A stretch of DNA of 64,000 bases from Alloyangia pacifica (lineage in GTDB: Bacteria > Pseudomonadota > Alphaproteobacteria > Rhodobacterales > Rhodobacteraceae), in NCBI RefSeq assembly GCF_003111685.1, contig NZ_CP022189.1, positions 1,876,001-1,940,000 of the forward strand, in the 5' to 3' direction. This document shows, in pieces, positions 1 to 8,129 of the stretch. The translations under genes and the position numbers were made by a program. How positions within the stretch are numbered: position 1 is the first letter of the stretch; each line of letters begins with the position of its first letter. A model generated the notes under the pieces. It searched no databases. It was not told the DNA's origin and saw only the letters and a program-made list of their open reading frames with translations.

Positions 1-161
1 CACCGGGTTGTCCGGTCGCGGGCGAGATGCCAGGCTGGGTGCAGGACGCCGTCGCCTCGGTCCCGGGGGTCAAGGATGTGGATGTAGACATGGTCTTCGA
101 TCCTCCCTGGGGCATGGACATGATGTCCGACGAGGCGCGGCTGGAGCTGGGCTTCATGTAA
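1..161 (+). CDS. sufT: SufT/MIP18-family Fe-S assembly protein (3' end only)
   Basis: The reading frame is open from base 3 to the TAA at 159-161 and gives the last 52 residues of a DUF59/MIP18-type protein. Visible family landmarks are the CPVAGEMPGWV segment, the GVKDVDVDMVFDPPW stretch and the MMSDEARLELGFM end. SufT proteins help mature iron-sulfur proteins, usually beside the SUF system. sufA lies 1.9 kb downstream, so this is probably the distal end of a suf operon to the left of the window. The N-terminus is outside the window. Confidence 0.85.
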   Translation, partial: PGCPVAGEMPGWVQDAVASVPGVKDVDVDMVFDPPWGMDMMSDEARLELGFM

Positions 162-190
162 GCCTCCGCCGCCGCGGACCAGAAATGCCA

Positions 191-219
191 AGCGCGCCCC
201 GGTGGCGCGCTTTTTCTTT
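191..219 (+). terminator. Rho-independent terminator after sufT
   Basis: An 8-bp perfect stem (191-198 with 204-211) encloses a 5-base loop and runs into a T-rich tract. It lies 30 bp after the sufT stop and would end the transcript before the mscS gene. Confidence 0.75.
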
Positions 220-294
220 GGCGCTCTGCCATCTCTGCCACGCCCCGCGACTGCAGGGGCGGAACCAACGGGGCGCGCCTGCCGTTGATCTGCG

Positions 295-1956
295 ATGACC
301 CTGCTCGCCCGCCTCCTTTCGCTTGCGCTGCTGACGCTGCTTCTGGCCCTGACTGGCCCCGGCCGCGCGCAGCAGGGCGAACTCGACCGCTGGTACGAGG
401 TCGAGATGGTCAACCCCGGCCTCGGCAACGCCCCGCAGAACATCGACAGGTCCACCCCGCGCGCCGCGCTCGAGAGCTTCCTCTTCCGTGCCGATGCCGA
501 GGACTGGGAAGGCGCGGCGCACCTGCTCGATCTTTCGCCCATCGAGCCTGGCGAGCAGGCAGAGCTCGGGCCCGAGCGCGCCCGCCAGTTCGCCACGCTC
601 ATGGATCGCAAGATCATGATCGATTGGTACGACCTGCGCGATCGGCCCGACGGCGTCGATGCCCGCACCAAGGATGCCCCCATGGCGGGCGAGCCGCGCC
701 GCTCGCTGCTGCTGTGGTATGTCAAGCTCGGCGACCGCCCGGTGCCGATCCGGATCAACCGCGTGAAGCCCGAAACCGGAGATCCGGTTTGGCTTGTCTC
801 GCGCCAGACGGTGCAGGCGCTGCCAGCGCTGGCCGAGGCCTTCGGCCCCACGGAGCTGGAAATCGTGCTTCCGGCGCCGCTGCGCGAGCGGGCCTTTTGG
901 GGCCTGCGCTGGTGGGAGGTCATCGCGCTACCACTGGTGCTGATGGCCACCGGCTTCATCGGCTTGCTGGTGAACAGGCTCATGTCGCGAGGGCTGAACC
1001 GCACGCTGCGCGATGCGCCCTACTCGACGCTCGTGGCCCTGCGCGGCCCGACCACGCTGGCCGTCGTCACCCTGACCATGTCCCTGCTCACCCGGCACGT
1101 GCTGGTGTTCTCGGGGCGAATCGACACGATTCTCTCGCCGCTGCTCATCCTCGGCTTCGTCTCCACCGTGCTCTGGCTGGTGATCAACGTGGCGGACGTG
1201 ATTCTCAACCGACTGGTGAAATTCGACGGCGACGAGCTGGCCGAGATGGGAGACGGCCAGGAACAGCGCCGCAATATCGCGACGCGCGTCTCCGCCGCCC
1301 GCCGCGCAGTGATCGTCCTTGTGGCGCTGGTGGGCGCTGGCATCGTCATCTCCGAAGCCAGCGTCATGCGCTCGCTGGGCATTTCGCTGCTCGCCTCCGC
1401 GGGTACGGCAACGATTATCCTCGCATACGCCGGCCGCAACGTGCTGACCAATATCATGGCCTCGATGCAGATCGCGCTGAACCAATCGGCGCGCATTGGT
1501 GACAAAGTGCTGTTCAAGGGCCATCTGTGCTCGGTCGAGCGCATCCATTTCACCTATGTGCAGCTGCGCGTCTGGACCGGGCAGCGGCTGGTGGTGCCGG
1601 TGGTCGACTTCGTCGCCGAGCCCTTCGAGAACTGGACCATGCAGGAGCACTTCCTTATCCGGGAAGTGGTGCTGCGCCTGTCCCATAGCGCCGACGTGGA
1701 GGCGCTGCGCCAGCGCTACGAACAGATTCTCGATGATATGGAAGGGCTCGCTGACCGTCCCGAATCGCGCGGCGTCTATGTCTCCGGTCACGATGTTTTC
1801 GGCAAGGAAGTGCTCTTCCTGATCCCCTGCCCCGATCCCAACATCGCCTGGTCGCTCGAATGCGAGGCCCGCGAGCAGCTTCTGGTCGCGGCTCAGGAAC
1901 TCGACAGCACGGCGCAGCCGATCTTCCCCGACGCGCGTCCCGCCGAGGCAGCCTGA
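295..1956 (+). CDS. MscS-family mechanosensitive ion channel
   Basis: The 553-residue protein is a small-conductance mechanosensitive channel homologue of the inner membrane, a family that releases solutes on hypo-osmotic shock. A signal peptide (about residues 1-25, ending GRAQQ) leads into a soluble, probably periplasmic, domain to about residue 205. Four or five membrane segments follow at about 207-228, 255-272, 280-305, 338-353 and 361-395. The last is the MscS pore helix, recognisable by Gly/Ala-rich LLASAGTATIILAYAGRN and then IGDKVLFKG. The C-terminal beta and alpha/beta domains follow. It sits between sufT and sufA with a terminator in front. Its Shine-Dalgarno is weak, so the start is the first in-frame ATG before the signal peptide. 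Confidence 0.85.
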   Translation: MTLLARLLSLALLTLLLALTGPGRAQQGELDRWYEVEMVNPGLGNAPQNIDRSTPRAALESFLFRADAEDWEGAAHLLDLSPIEPGEQAELGPERARQFATLMDRKIMIDWYDLRDRPDGVDARTKDAPMAGEPRRSLLLWYVKLGDRPVPIRINRVKPETGDPVWLVSRQTVQALPALAEAFGPTELEIVLPAPLRERAFWGLRWWEVIALPLVLMATGFIGLLVNRLMSRGLNRTLRDAPYSTLVALRGPTTLAVVTLTMSLLTRHVLVFSGRIDTILSPLLILGFVSTVLWLVINVADVILNRLVKFDGDELAEMGDGQEQRRNIATRVSAARRAVIVLVALVGAGIVISEASVMRSLGISLLASAGTATIILAYAGRNVLTNIMASMQIALNQSARIGDKVLFKGHLCSVERIHFTYVQLRVWTGQRLVVPVVDFVAEPFENWTMQEHFLIREVVLRLSHSADVEALRQRYEQILDDMEGLADRPESRGVYVSGHDVFGKEVLFLIPCPDPNIAWSLECEAREQLLVAAQELDSTAQPIFPDARPAEAA

Positions 1957-2022
1957 CCCTCCGCCCCTTGTTTCCCCGGCCGCAGGGGCTTAAATTCCTG
2001 ACAAAGCTCATAGGAGACGCGG

Positions 2023-2406
2023 ATGTTCGGCATTCCCGGAAAACAGGCGGTCACCATCACCCCGGCCGCGGTGACGCAAGTGCGCAAGCTCATGGAACGC
2101 GACGGGCGCGCGGGCCTGCGGATCGGCGTGAAGAAGGGCGGCTGCGCAGGCATGGAATACACCATGGACTTCGTCGACTCGCCCGAGGCCAATGACGAGG
2201 TCGTCGAGCAGGACGGCGCGCGGGTGCTGATCGCGCCGATGGCGCAGATGTTCCTCTTTGGCACCGAGATCGACTACCAGACCTCGCTGCTGGAATCCGG
2301 CTTCAAGTTCAACAACCCCAATGTCGCCGACGCTTGCGGCTGCGGCGAGTCGATCAAGTTCAAGGACATCGAAGAGCTCGAGGCCGAGCGCCGCGGCTCA
2401 GAATAA
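2023..2406 (+). CDS. sufA: A-type Fe-S cluster carrier (HesB/IscA family), SufA
   Basis: The 127-residue protein is an A-type scaffold that carries Fe-S clusters from SufBCD to target apoproteins. The three cluster-binding cysteines are present: C41 in KKGGCAGM, and C105 and C107 in ACGCGES. An AGGAG motif about 7 bases upstream supports the start. It is 66 bp downstream of mscS rather than directly after sufT. The acidic tail EELEAERRGSE extends slightly past the CGCGES motif. Confidence 0.9.
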   Translation: MFGIPGKQAVTITPAAVTQVRKLMERDGRAGLRIGVKKGGCAGMEYTMDFVDSPEANDEVVEQDGARVLIAPMAQMFLFGTEIDYQTSLLESGFKFNNPNVADACGCGESIKFKDIEELEAERRGSE

Positions 2407-2523
2407 GCCTACCGCCACTTCGCCTTGGGCCGTTTCCGCCCTATCTCCTTGATTGCGCAACCAAGCTTGACGCTGCTGGCTGCGCCGCGATGATACGCGC
2501 GAACTTCAACGAGAGGAGCGACG

Positions 2524-3264
2524 ATGCGCAGGAAACTTGCCGCCGGCAATTGGAAGATGAACGGGCTGGCCGCCGCATTGGATGAGCTGAAGGCCATGGC
2601 GGATGCGGATGGTGGCGAGACCGAGGTGCTGATCTGCCCGCCCGCCACGCTGCTTGCGCAGGCTGCGGCAGGCTCGGGAGACATTGCCATCGGGGGGCAG
2701 GACTGCCACGCCAAGGCCTCGGGCGCCCACACCGGCGACATCTCTGCGGACATGCTCAAGGACGCGGGCGCAAGCTACGTGATCCTCGGCCATTCCGAGC
2801 GCCGCACCGATCATGGCGAGACCGACGAGGAGGTGCGCAACAAGACCCGCGCCGCCTGGGACGCCGGGCTGACCGCCGTGGTCTGCGTCGGCGAGAGCCT
2901 CTCCGAGCGCGAGGCGTCGAACACGCTCGACATCATTGCCGGACAACTCGCGGGCTCGATCCCTGACGGCGCGACCGGCCACAATCTCGTGGTCGCCTAC
3001 GAGCCGATCTGGGCCATCGGCACCGGCAAGGTGCCCACCACGGACCAGATCGGCGAGGTGCACGACTTCATGCGCGCCCGGCTCGAGAAACGTTTCGGAG
3101 AAGGCGTCGGCCGCTCGGTCCGCCTGCTCTACGGCGGCTCGGTGAAGCCGGGCAACGCGGGCGAGATCTTCGCGGTCTCGAACGTCGACGGCGCGCTGGT
3201 GGGCGGCGCCAGTCTCAAGGCGGCAGACTTCGTGCCGATTATCGAGGCCCTCGGAAAAGCCTGA
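2524..3264 (+). CDS. tpiA: Triose-phosphate isomerase
   Basis: The 246-residue TIM-barrel enzyme interconverts dihydroxyacetone phosphate and glyceraldehyde 3-phosphate in the cytosol. Catalytic residues are visible: N9 and K11 in GNWKMNG, H90 in ILGHSERR and E160 in [11 protein letters not shown]. The phosphate loop [11 protein letters not shown] is intact. A GAGAGGAG Shine-Dalgarno lies just upstream. It appears to be its own unit, with a 117-bp gap after sufA and a strong terminator downstream. Confidence 0.96.
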   Translation: MRRKLAAGNWKMNGLAAALDELKAMADADGGETEVLICPPATLLAQAAAGSGDIAIGGQDCHAKASGAHTGDISADMLKDAGASYVILGHSERRTDHGETDEEVRNKTRAAWDAGLTAVVCVGESLSEREASNTLDIIAGQLAGSIPDGATGHNLVVAYEPIWAIGTGKVPTTDQIGEVHDFMRARLEKRFGEGVGRSVRLLYGGSVKPGNAGEIFAVSNVDGALVGGASLKAADFVPIIEALGKA

Positions 3265-3292
3265 CCGGCTAGCAATGCGTATTTAGAATGAG

Positions 3293-3334
3293 AAGAAGCC
3301 GGGGGCCCTGCGCAGCCCCCGGCTTCTTTTCTTT
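3293..3334 (+). terminator. Strong terminator after tpiA
   Basis: A stem of about 12-14 bp (3293-3306 with 3315-3328) with an 8-base loop is followed by TTTTCTTT. It ends the tpiA transcript. Confidence 0.9.
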
Positions 3335-3361
3335 GCAAATACGCCCGACGGAGGTGGTCCT

Positions 3362-3408
3362 GCCCCAAAAGAACGTGCGGCGCCCGGTGAGGGGCGCCGC
3401 ACTCTTTT
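3362..3408 (-). terminator. Bidirectional terminator after the dctPQM operon
   Basis: An 11-bp stem (3375-3385 with 3392-3402) has a 6-base loop. On the minus strand it is followed by a T-rich run (AAAAGAAC read in reverse). On the plus strand it is followed by TCTTTT. It lies 22 bp after the dctM stop. Confidence 0.85.
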
Positions 3409-3429
3409 CCTGGCCCCTCCCGGCAGGGC

Positions 3430-4806
3430 TCAGTTGGTGATGATCTCGGGTCCCATGAAGGTGGTCGGCAGCCAGGTCGACAGCCAGGGGATATAGGTCA
3501 CCATGATCAGGAAGACGAAGAGCACCGCGAGGAAGGGCAGCGCCGCCTTGACCACGCGCATCATCGACATGCCCGCCACGCCAGAAGTGACGAAGAGGTT
3601 CAGGCCGACCGGCGGGGTGATCATGCCGATTTCCATGTTGACCACCATGATGATACCGAGGTGGATCGGGTCGATCCCGAGCTCGATGGCGATCGGGAAG
3701 ACCAGCGGCGCGACGATCACGATGAGACCCGAGGGTTCCATGAACTGGCCGCCGATGAGCAGGATCACGTTGACGATCACCAGGAACATGATCGGCCCGA
3801 AGCCGGCGTCGAGCATCATCCCGGCGATGCGCTGCGGGATCTGCTCGTCGGTCAGCACGTGCTTGAGGATCAGCGCGTTGGCGATGATGAACATCAGCGT
3901 GATCGTCAGCTTGCCGGCCTCGAACAGCGTGTCCCGGGTGTCGCGGTGGAAGAAGGCGGTGACCAGCGCGATCGGCTTGCGGAGCAGCGACAGGTTCGGC
4001 GCGCCGTCCTTGCCTGCGAGCGGACCCATGTCACGGTAGACGAAGTTGGCGATGAAGAAGGCATAGACTGCCGCCACTGCCGCCGCCTCGGTCGGCGTGA
4101 AGATGCCGCCGTAGATGCCGCCCAGGATGATAACGATAAGGAAAAGCCCCCACATCGCGTCGCGGCCCGAGCGGATCACTTCACCCCAGCCGTGCCAGTC
4201 GCCCTTGGGCAGGCCGCGCACCCGGGCGATGGCGTAGATGGTGATCATCAGCATGGTGCCCGCGAGCAGGCCCGGGATGACCCCCGCGAGGAACATCCGG
4301 CCAACCGAGACGTCCGTGGCCGAGGCGTAGACCACCATCACGATCGACGGCGGGATGAGGATGCCGAGCGTGCCCGCGTTGGCGATGACGCCGGCCGCGA
4401 AATCCTTGGAATAGCCCACCTGCCGCATGCCGGCGATGACGATCGAGCCGATCGCGACCACGGTCGCCGGGGACGAGCCCGAGAGCGCGGCAAAGAGCAT
4501 GCAGGCAAAGACGCCGGCGATGGCGAGACCGCCGTGGAAGTGGCCCACCAGCGAGATCGAGAAACGGATGATCCGCCGCGCCACGCCGCCCGTCGACATG
4601 AAGGACGAGGCGAGGATGAAGAAGGGAATGGCGAGCAGCGTGTAGTGCCCGGCCATGGCCTGGAACATCGATTGCGCCACCGAGGCCAGCGAGGTGTCCG
4701 ACAGGACCAGCAGGAAGATGATCGACGACAGGCCCAGCGAGACCGCGATCGGCAGGCCGATGAGCATCAGACCGATGATGCAGAAGAAAAGGAGAAAGAC
4801 TTCCAT
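3430..4806 (-). CDS. dctM: TRAP transporter large permease, DctM
   Basis: The 458-residue membrane protein is the transport channel of a tripartite ATP-independent periplasmic transporter. It works with DctQ and the binding protein DctP and is driven by a sodium or proton gradient. More than ten hydrophobic segments are visible, with the family signatures GTLGILIPPSIVMVVYA and GMITPPVGLNLFVTSG. A hydrophilic loop around residues 258-295 (GPLAGKDGAPNLSLLRKP onward) seems to make it about 30 residues longer than most DctM proteins. It starts 5 bp after dctQ. Confidence 0.93.
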   Translation of the reverse strand: MEVFLLFFCIIGLMLIGLPIAVSLGLSSIIFLLVLSDTSLASVAQSMFQAMAGHYTLLAIPFFILASSFMSTGGVARRIIRFSISLVGHFHGGLAIAGVFACMLFAALSGSSPATVVAIGSIVIAGMRQVGYSKDFAAGVIANAGTLGILIPPSIVMVVYASATDVSVGRMFLAGVIPGLLAGTMLMITIYAIARVRGLPKGDWHGWGEVIRSGRDAMWGLFLIVIILGGIYGGIFTPTEAAAVAAVYAFFIANFVYRDMGPLAGKDGAPNLSLLRKPIALVTAFFHRDTRDTLFEAGKLTITLMFIIANALILKHVLTDEQIPQRIAGMMLDAGFGPIMFLVIVNVILLIGGQFMEPSGLIVIVAPLVFPIAIELGIDPIHLGIIMVVNMEIGMITPPVGLNLFVTSGVAGMSMMRVVKAALPFLAVLFVFLIMVTYIPWLSTWLPTTFMGPEIITN

Positions 4807-4811
4807 CGGAC

Positions 4812-5501
4812 TCAGTCCTCGCGGTTCAGGTGGGCGACGTCATCGACGGCGTCTTCGGCTTCGTGGCTGACGATCAGGCTGTCTTTCTGGCCGGTCCAGA
4901 TGCGGACGCCGGCCTGGATGAAGCGGAAGAGCAGCAGCGCCATGCCGAAGGGCAGGATGAAATAGGGGATGAAGCGTGGCAGCTTCTCGTAGTGCTCGCC
5001 CTCGTTGATCCAGGGCTCGATGAAGCGCAGCCAGTCGGGCATCGGGATGTCGACGACCTCGTACCAGGACCGGTAGGAGGTGCGCTTCATCTCCTCGAAG
5101 CCGGTGGGGAACCAGCGCCCGGTGGTCTGCGGCAGGTTGGCGAAGTTGGCCCAGTAGTCCCAGGCGCCCTTCATCAGCAGGAAGGCATAGAAGATGCAGA
5201 GGACGGCCGCGATCAGTGCCAGCACTCGGCGCGCGGCGGGCGGCAGGAGGCCGGTGATCGCGTCGACCCCGAGATGCGCGGTGACCTTCACCGCGTAGCT
5301 CACCCCGAAGAGCACCAGCCAGGCAAACAGGAAGGTCACCGCCTCGAGGCCCCAGATCACGCCGGTGTTGAACCCGTAGCGCAGGACGACGTTGACGAAG
5401 GTGAGGAGCGTCATCAGCCCGAGGATCACGGCGATTGCCGTTTCCTCGAGCTCGTTGACGAAGCGGCCGAGTGCAGAGCCGCCGTGCATGGTATTGGACA
5501 T
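4812..5501 (-). CDS. dctQ: TRAP transporter small permease, DctQ
   Basis: The 229-residue protein has four membrane segments and the DctQ landmarks VVLRYGFNTGVIWGLE and HLGVDAIT. It pairs with DctM in the inner membrane. It is longer than a usual DctQ (about 160-200 residues) because of a hydrophilic insert between the third and fourth membrane segments, roughly residues 120-180. It lies between dctP and dctM on one transcript. Confidence 0.9.
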   Translation of the reverse strand: MSNTMHGGSALGRFVNELEETAIAVILGLMTLLTFVNVVLRYGFNTGVIWGLEAVTFLFAWLVLFGVSYAVKVTAHLGVDAITGLLPPAARRVLALIAAVLCIFYAFLLMKGAWDYWANFANLPQTTGRWFPTGFEEMKRTSYRSWYEVVDIPMPDWLRFIEPWINEGEHYEKLPRFIPYFILPFGMALLLFRFIQAGVRIWTGQKDSLIVSHEAEDAVDDVAHLNRED

Positions 5502-5553
5502 CTAGTCCCCCGCTATGCCGTATGGGTTGCCCCAAGGTGAAAATTCGGGTGTG

Positions 5554-5590
5554 AAAAGGCCCGGCCCCGCGCTGCGCAGGACCGGGCCGA
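5554..5590 (-). terminator. Hairpin in the dctP-dctQ gap (possible attenuator)
   Basis: On the minus strand a 7-bp GGCCCGG/CCGGGCC stem (5558-5564 with 5582-5588) is followed by TTTTCAC. It starts about 18 bases after the dctP stop codon. Such hairpins commonly let the binding protein be made in excess of the permeases, either by partial termination or by protecting the upstream mRNA end. Confidence 0.6.
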
Positions 5591-5606
5591 AGCCATCCGC
5601 GCCGGA

Positions 5607-6611
5607 TCAGAACTGCGCGTTGAATTCCTGCGCGGCGGCGATGTTGTCGGCGCCGACCTCGCTCTCGAAGCGCTCCCAGACCGGCTTCATCGCGTCGACC
5701 CAGGCCTGACGCTGCTCGGGCGTCAGTTCGCGGATCACGCCGCCGGCGTCGAGGATCGCCTGACGGTTGTCGGCATCGACCTCGGCGATCGCGGCGTTGC
5801 GGCTGGAGGTCACCTCGTCGAGGATCTGGCCCATCTGCATGCGCACGTCCTCGGGCAGGCTCTCCCACCAGTCAACCGAGGTGACGACCATGTAGTCGAG
5901 CACGCCGTGGTTGGTTTCGGTGGTACCGTCCTGCACCTCGAAGAACTTCTGGCCGTAGATGTTGGACCAGGTGTTCTCCTGGCCGTCGACCACGCCGGTC
6001 TGCAGAGCGCCGTAGACTTCCGAGAAGGCCATCGGCTGCGGCGAGGCGCCGAGCTGCTCCATGTTCGCCTTCAGCACCTCGGAGGGCTGCACGCGGAACT
6101 TCAGGCCCTTTGCATCTTCCGGCGAGATCAACGGCTTGTTGGCCGAGAACTGGGTCAGGCCATTGTGCCAGAAGCCAAGGCCGAGCAGGCCACGGCGCAC
6201 CATGGACTCCTTCATGTCCTGGCCGACGTCCGAGGTCTGGAACGCGTCCACGGCTTCCATGTTCTTGAACATGAACGGCAGGTCGAAGATGCGGAACACC
6301 TTGGTGAACTGCTCGAATTTCGACAGCGAGGGCGCAGCCATCTGCACGTCGCCGTTCAGCATTGCCTCGAGCACCTGGTCATCGTTGTAGAGCGTCGAGT
6401 TCGGGAAGACCTCGACACAGGCCTTGCCGTCCATCTCCTCGTTCACGCGGTCGGCGAAGAGCTGCGCCGCGATGCCCTTGGGGTGCTTGTCGGTGTTGGT
6501 GACGTGGCTGAACTTCACCACGATCTCGCCATCGTCGCAGGCGGCGGTTGCGGCCTGGGTGCCGGACACGAGTGCGGACACCGCGGCAGCGGTCATCAGG
6601 AACTTTTTCAT
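5607..6611 (-). CDS. dctP: TRAP transporter substrate-binding protein, DctP
   Basis: The 334-residue periplasmic protein captures the substrate, probably C4-dicarboxylates such as succinate, malate or fumarate. A signal peptide of about 23 residues (MKKFLMTAAAVSALVSG) leads into a DctP fold. The segment GLKFRVQPSEV carries the arginine that in this family binds the substrate carboxylate. The start at 6611 is chosen because GGAGG lies 6 bases upstream and the signal peptide begins there; the frame is open further upstream but without family similarity. It is the first gene of dctPQM, downstream of the dctBD sensor pair. Confidence 0.93.
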   Translation of the reverse strand: MKKFLMTAAAVSALVSGTQAATAACDDGEIVVKFSHVTNTDKHPKGIAAQLFADRVNEEMDGKACVEVFPNSTLYNDDQVLEAMLNGDVQMAAPSLSKFEQFTKVFRIFDLPFMFKNMEAVDAFQTSDVGQDMKESMVRRGLLGLGFWHNGLTQFSANKPLISPEDAKGLKFRVQPSEVLKANMEQLGASPQPMAFSEVYGALQTGVVDGQENTWSNIYGQKFFEVQDGTTETNHGVLDYMVVTSVDWWESLPEDVRMQMGQILDEVTSSRNAAIAEVDADNRQAILDAGGVIRELTPEQRQAWVDAMKPVWERFESEVGADNIAAAQEFNAQF

Positions 6612-6754
6612 GAAATCCTCCCGGAACTTCTGTTTGTCGAAGCACCGACCGCGACCTCCTACCGTCACGATCGATCTGAATATCAAGAGATACTCTGGTG
6701 AATTTTGTCGCAACGTTTTTGGGAGGATTTCGTGATGATAGATTTTTATGTTTT

Positions 6755-6783
6755 ATTATACATATTTAAGTATCACCTTTCGC
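6755..6783 (-). promoter_or_regulatory. Candidate sigma-70 promoter of dctPQM
   Basis: On the minus strand a perfect TATAAT -10 box (6755-6760) lies 17 bp downstream of a poor -35 match, GCGAAA (6778-6783). A good -10 with a weak -35 fits a promoter that needs an activator. The predicted start near 6748 gives a leader of about 137 nt. No -24/-12 sigma-54 element was found between here and dctP. Confidence 0.5.
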
Positions 6784-6810
6784 AGGCCAATTGTTCGGCG
6801 CGCATGATCT

Positions 6811-6828
6811 TGTGCGAAATCCCGCACG
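6811..6828. promoter_or_regulatory. DctD-type dyad, promoter-proximal site
   Basis: The dyad is TGTGCG-N6-CGCACG. It closely resembles the DctD upstream activating sites known from rhizobial dctA (dyads of the TGTGCG...CGCACA type). Its centre is about 72 bp upstream of the predicted dctP start and 33 bp from the second site. Confidence 0.65.
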
Positions 6829-6843
6829 CTGATTGCGCATGAC

Positions 6844-6861
6844 TGTGCGAGAATCCGCACA
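6844..6861. promoter_or_regulatory. DctD-type dyad, distal site
   Basis: The dyad is TGTGCG-N6-CGCACA with perfect arms. It lies about three helical turns from the proximal site, so bound dimers would sit on the same DNA face. Confidence 0.65.
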
Positions 6862-6905
6862 GTTCTCACCTCGCCCGAAAATGCGGCAGGGGGCGGAATC
6901 GCCGC

Positions 6906-8129
6906 TCAGCGATAGTCCTCTGCGCGAATGCCGTATTTCGCCAGCTTGTCGTAGAAGGTCTTGCGCGGCAGCTTCAGGGCCTGCGCGGCCGCACTGGCCT
7001 GCCCGCCGGTGCGCTTCAGCGCCTCGACCAGCAACGAGCGTTCGACCTGCGCCATGCGTTCGGTCAACCCCAGCCCCTCGCCCATGTCTTCGCTCTCGCC
7101 GAGCCCGAGCGCGAAGCGCATCGCCGCCGACATGAGCGAGCGCGTGTTGCCCGGCCAGTCCCGCGCGATGAGCGCCGAGATCACCTCCTCGGTGATCTCC
7201 GGCGGCTCGAGACCGGCCTGCTCGGCGGCCTGCGCCACGTAGTGGCGGAAGAGCACCGGGATGTCCTCGGGCCGCTCGCCGAGCGCCGGGATGTGGATCT
7301 GCATGACCTCGAGTCGGTAGAAGAGCTCGGCGGAAAACGCGCTGCTCTCCACCTCCCTGCCCAGATCGCGCACCGTGCCGGCGATCAGCCGGGGCCCTCC
7401 CTCCTCCAGCAGATCGACGAGCGCCAGTTGGCTGTCCTTCGGCAGCTGGCAGATCTCGTCGAGGAACACCGTGCCCGCCGCGCAGCCGCGCCAGAACTCG
7501 CCGAGCGCCGCGCGGTCCAAACCAGCCGCCGAGCGCTTCTCGAACGGGCCCTTGGAGCGATTCGAACAGAGGTGCACAACCTCGGCAACCTTCGAAAGAC
7601 CCGAGCCCGGTGCCCCGGTGATCAGCACGTCGGTTCCGGCCCGCGCCGCCACACGGCAACGCGCGCGCAGCCCGTCCGCCTTGCGCGAGATGCCGAAGAG
7701 CATCCTTGCGGCGGCGTCGCCGGTTTCCAGCTCGGCCTTTAGGCGGCGGTTTTCCAGCACCAGCGCGCGGGTGCGCAGCGCGCGCTCGACCACGGCGGTC
7801 AGATCGCCCGGCGCGCAGGGCTTTTCGAGAAAGTCAAAGGCCCCTGCCGCCATCGCCCGCACCGCCATGGGGATGTCGCCCTCGCCGGTCAGCAGGATCA
7901 CAGGAAGCTCGGGGTCCTTGCGGTGCGCGTAGTCAAGCAGGTGGAAACCGTCGCGGCCGGGCATGCGAATGTCGGAAACGATCACCCCCTCGAAGGCGGG
8001 CTCGATCAGCTCCTTGCACTCGACAAAGCTGCCCGCGGTCACCGCGTCGAGGTCGGCCAGCTCCAGCGTCTGGCCAAGCGCCTCGCGCACCGCCGCATCG
8101 TCGTCCACAAGAAGCACCCGCCGGGTCAT
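6906..8129 (-). CDS. dctD: C4-dicarboxylate response regulator DctD, degenerate NtrC-type AAA+ domain
   Basis: The 407-residue regulator has a receiver domain (1-120; phospho-acceptor D53 in VSDIRMPG, K103), a central NtrC-like AAA+ domain (about 140-345) and a C-terminal Fis-type helix-turn-helix (about 366-400). The Walker B motif VFLDE (221-225) is kept. The Walker A is altered to TGAPGSGLSK, without the GK(E/T/S) lysine, and no GAFTGA loop exists where it should follow the FEK segment near residue 196. Family members lacking GAFTGA cannot use sigma-54, so this one probably activates sigma-70 promoters (inference). It overlaps dctB by 4 bp and presumably controls dctPQM through the two dyads at 6811-6861. 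Confidence 0.88.
   Translation of the reverse strand: MTRRVLLVDDDAAVREALGQTLELADLDAVTAGSFVECKELIEPAFEGVIVSDIRMPGRDGFHLLDYAHRKDPELPVILLTGEGDIPMAVRAMAAGAFDFLEKPCAPGDLTAVVERALRTRALVLENRRLKAELETGDAAARMLFGISRKADGLRARCRVAARAGTDVLITGAPGSGLSKVAEVVHLCSNRSKGPFEKRSAAGLDRAALGEFWRGCAAGTVFLDEICQLPKDSQLALVDLLEEGGPRLIAGTVRDLGREVESSAFSAELFYRLEVMQIHIPALGERPEDIPVLFRHYVAQAAEQAGLEPPEITEEVISALIARDWPGNTRSLMSAAMRFALGLGESEDMGEGLGLTERMAQVERSLLVEALKRTGGQASAAAQALKLPRKTFYDKLAKYGIRAEDYR

Noticed and set aside
6612..6780. A sigma-54 -24/-12 promoter upstream of dctP
   Set aside because: I tested GG-N10-GC spacing over the region. The closest candidate has 11 bases between the doublets, so I do not call it.
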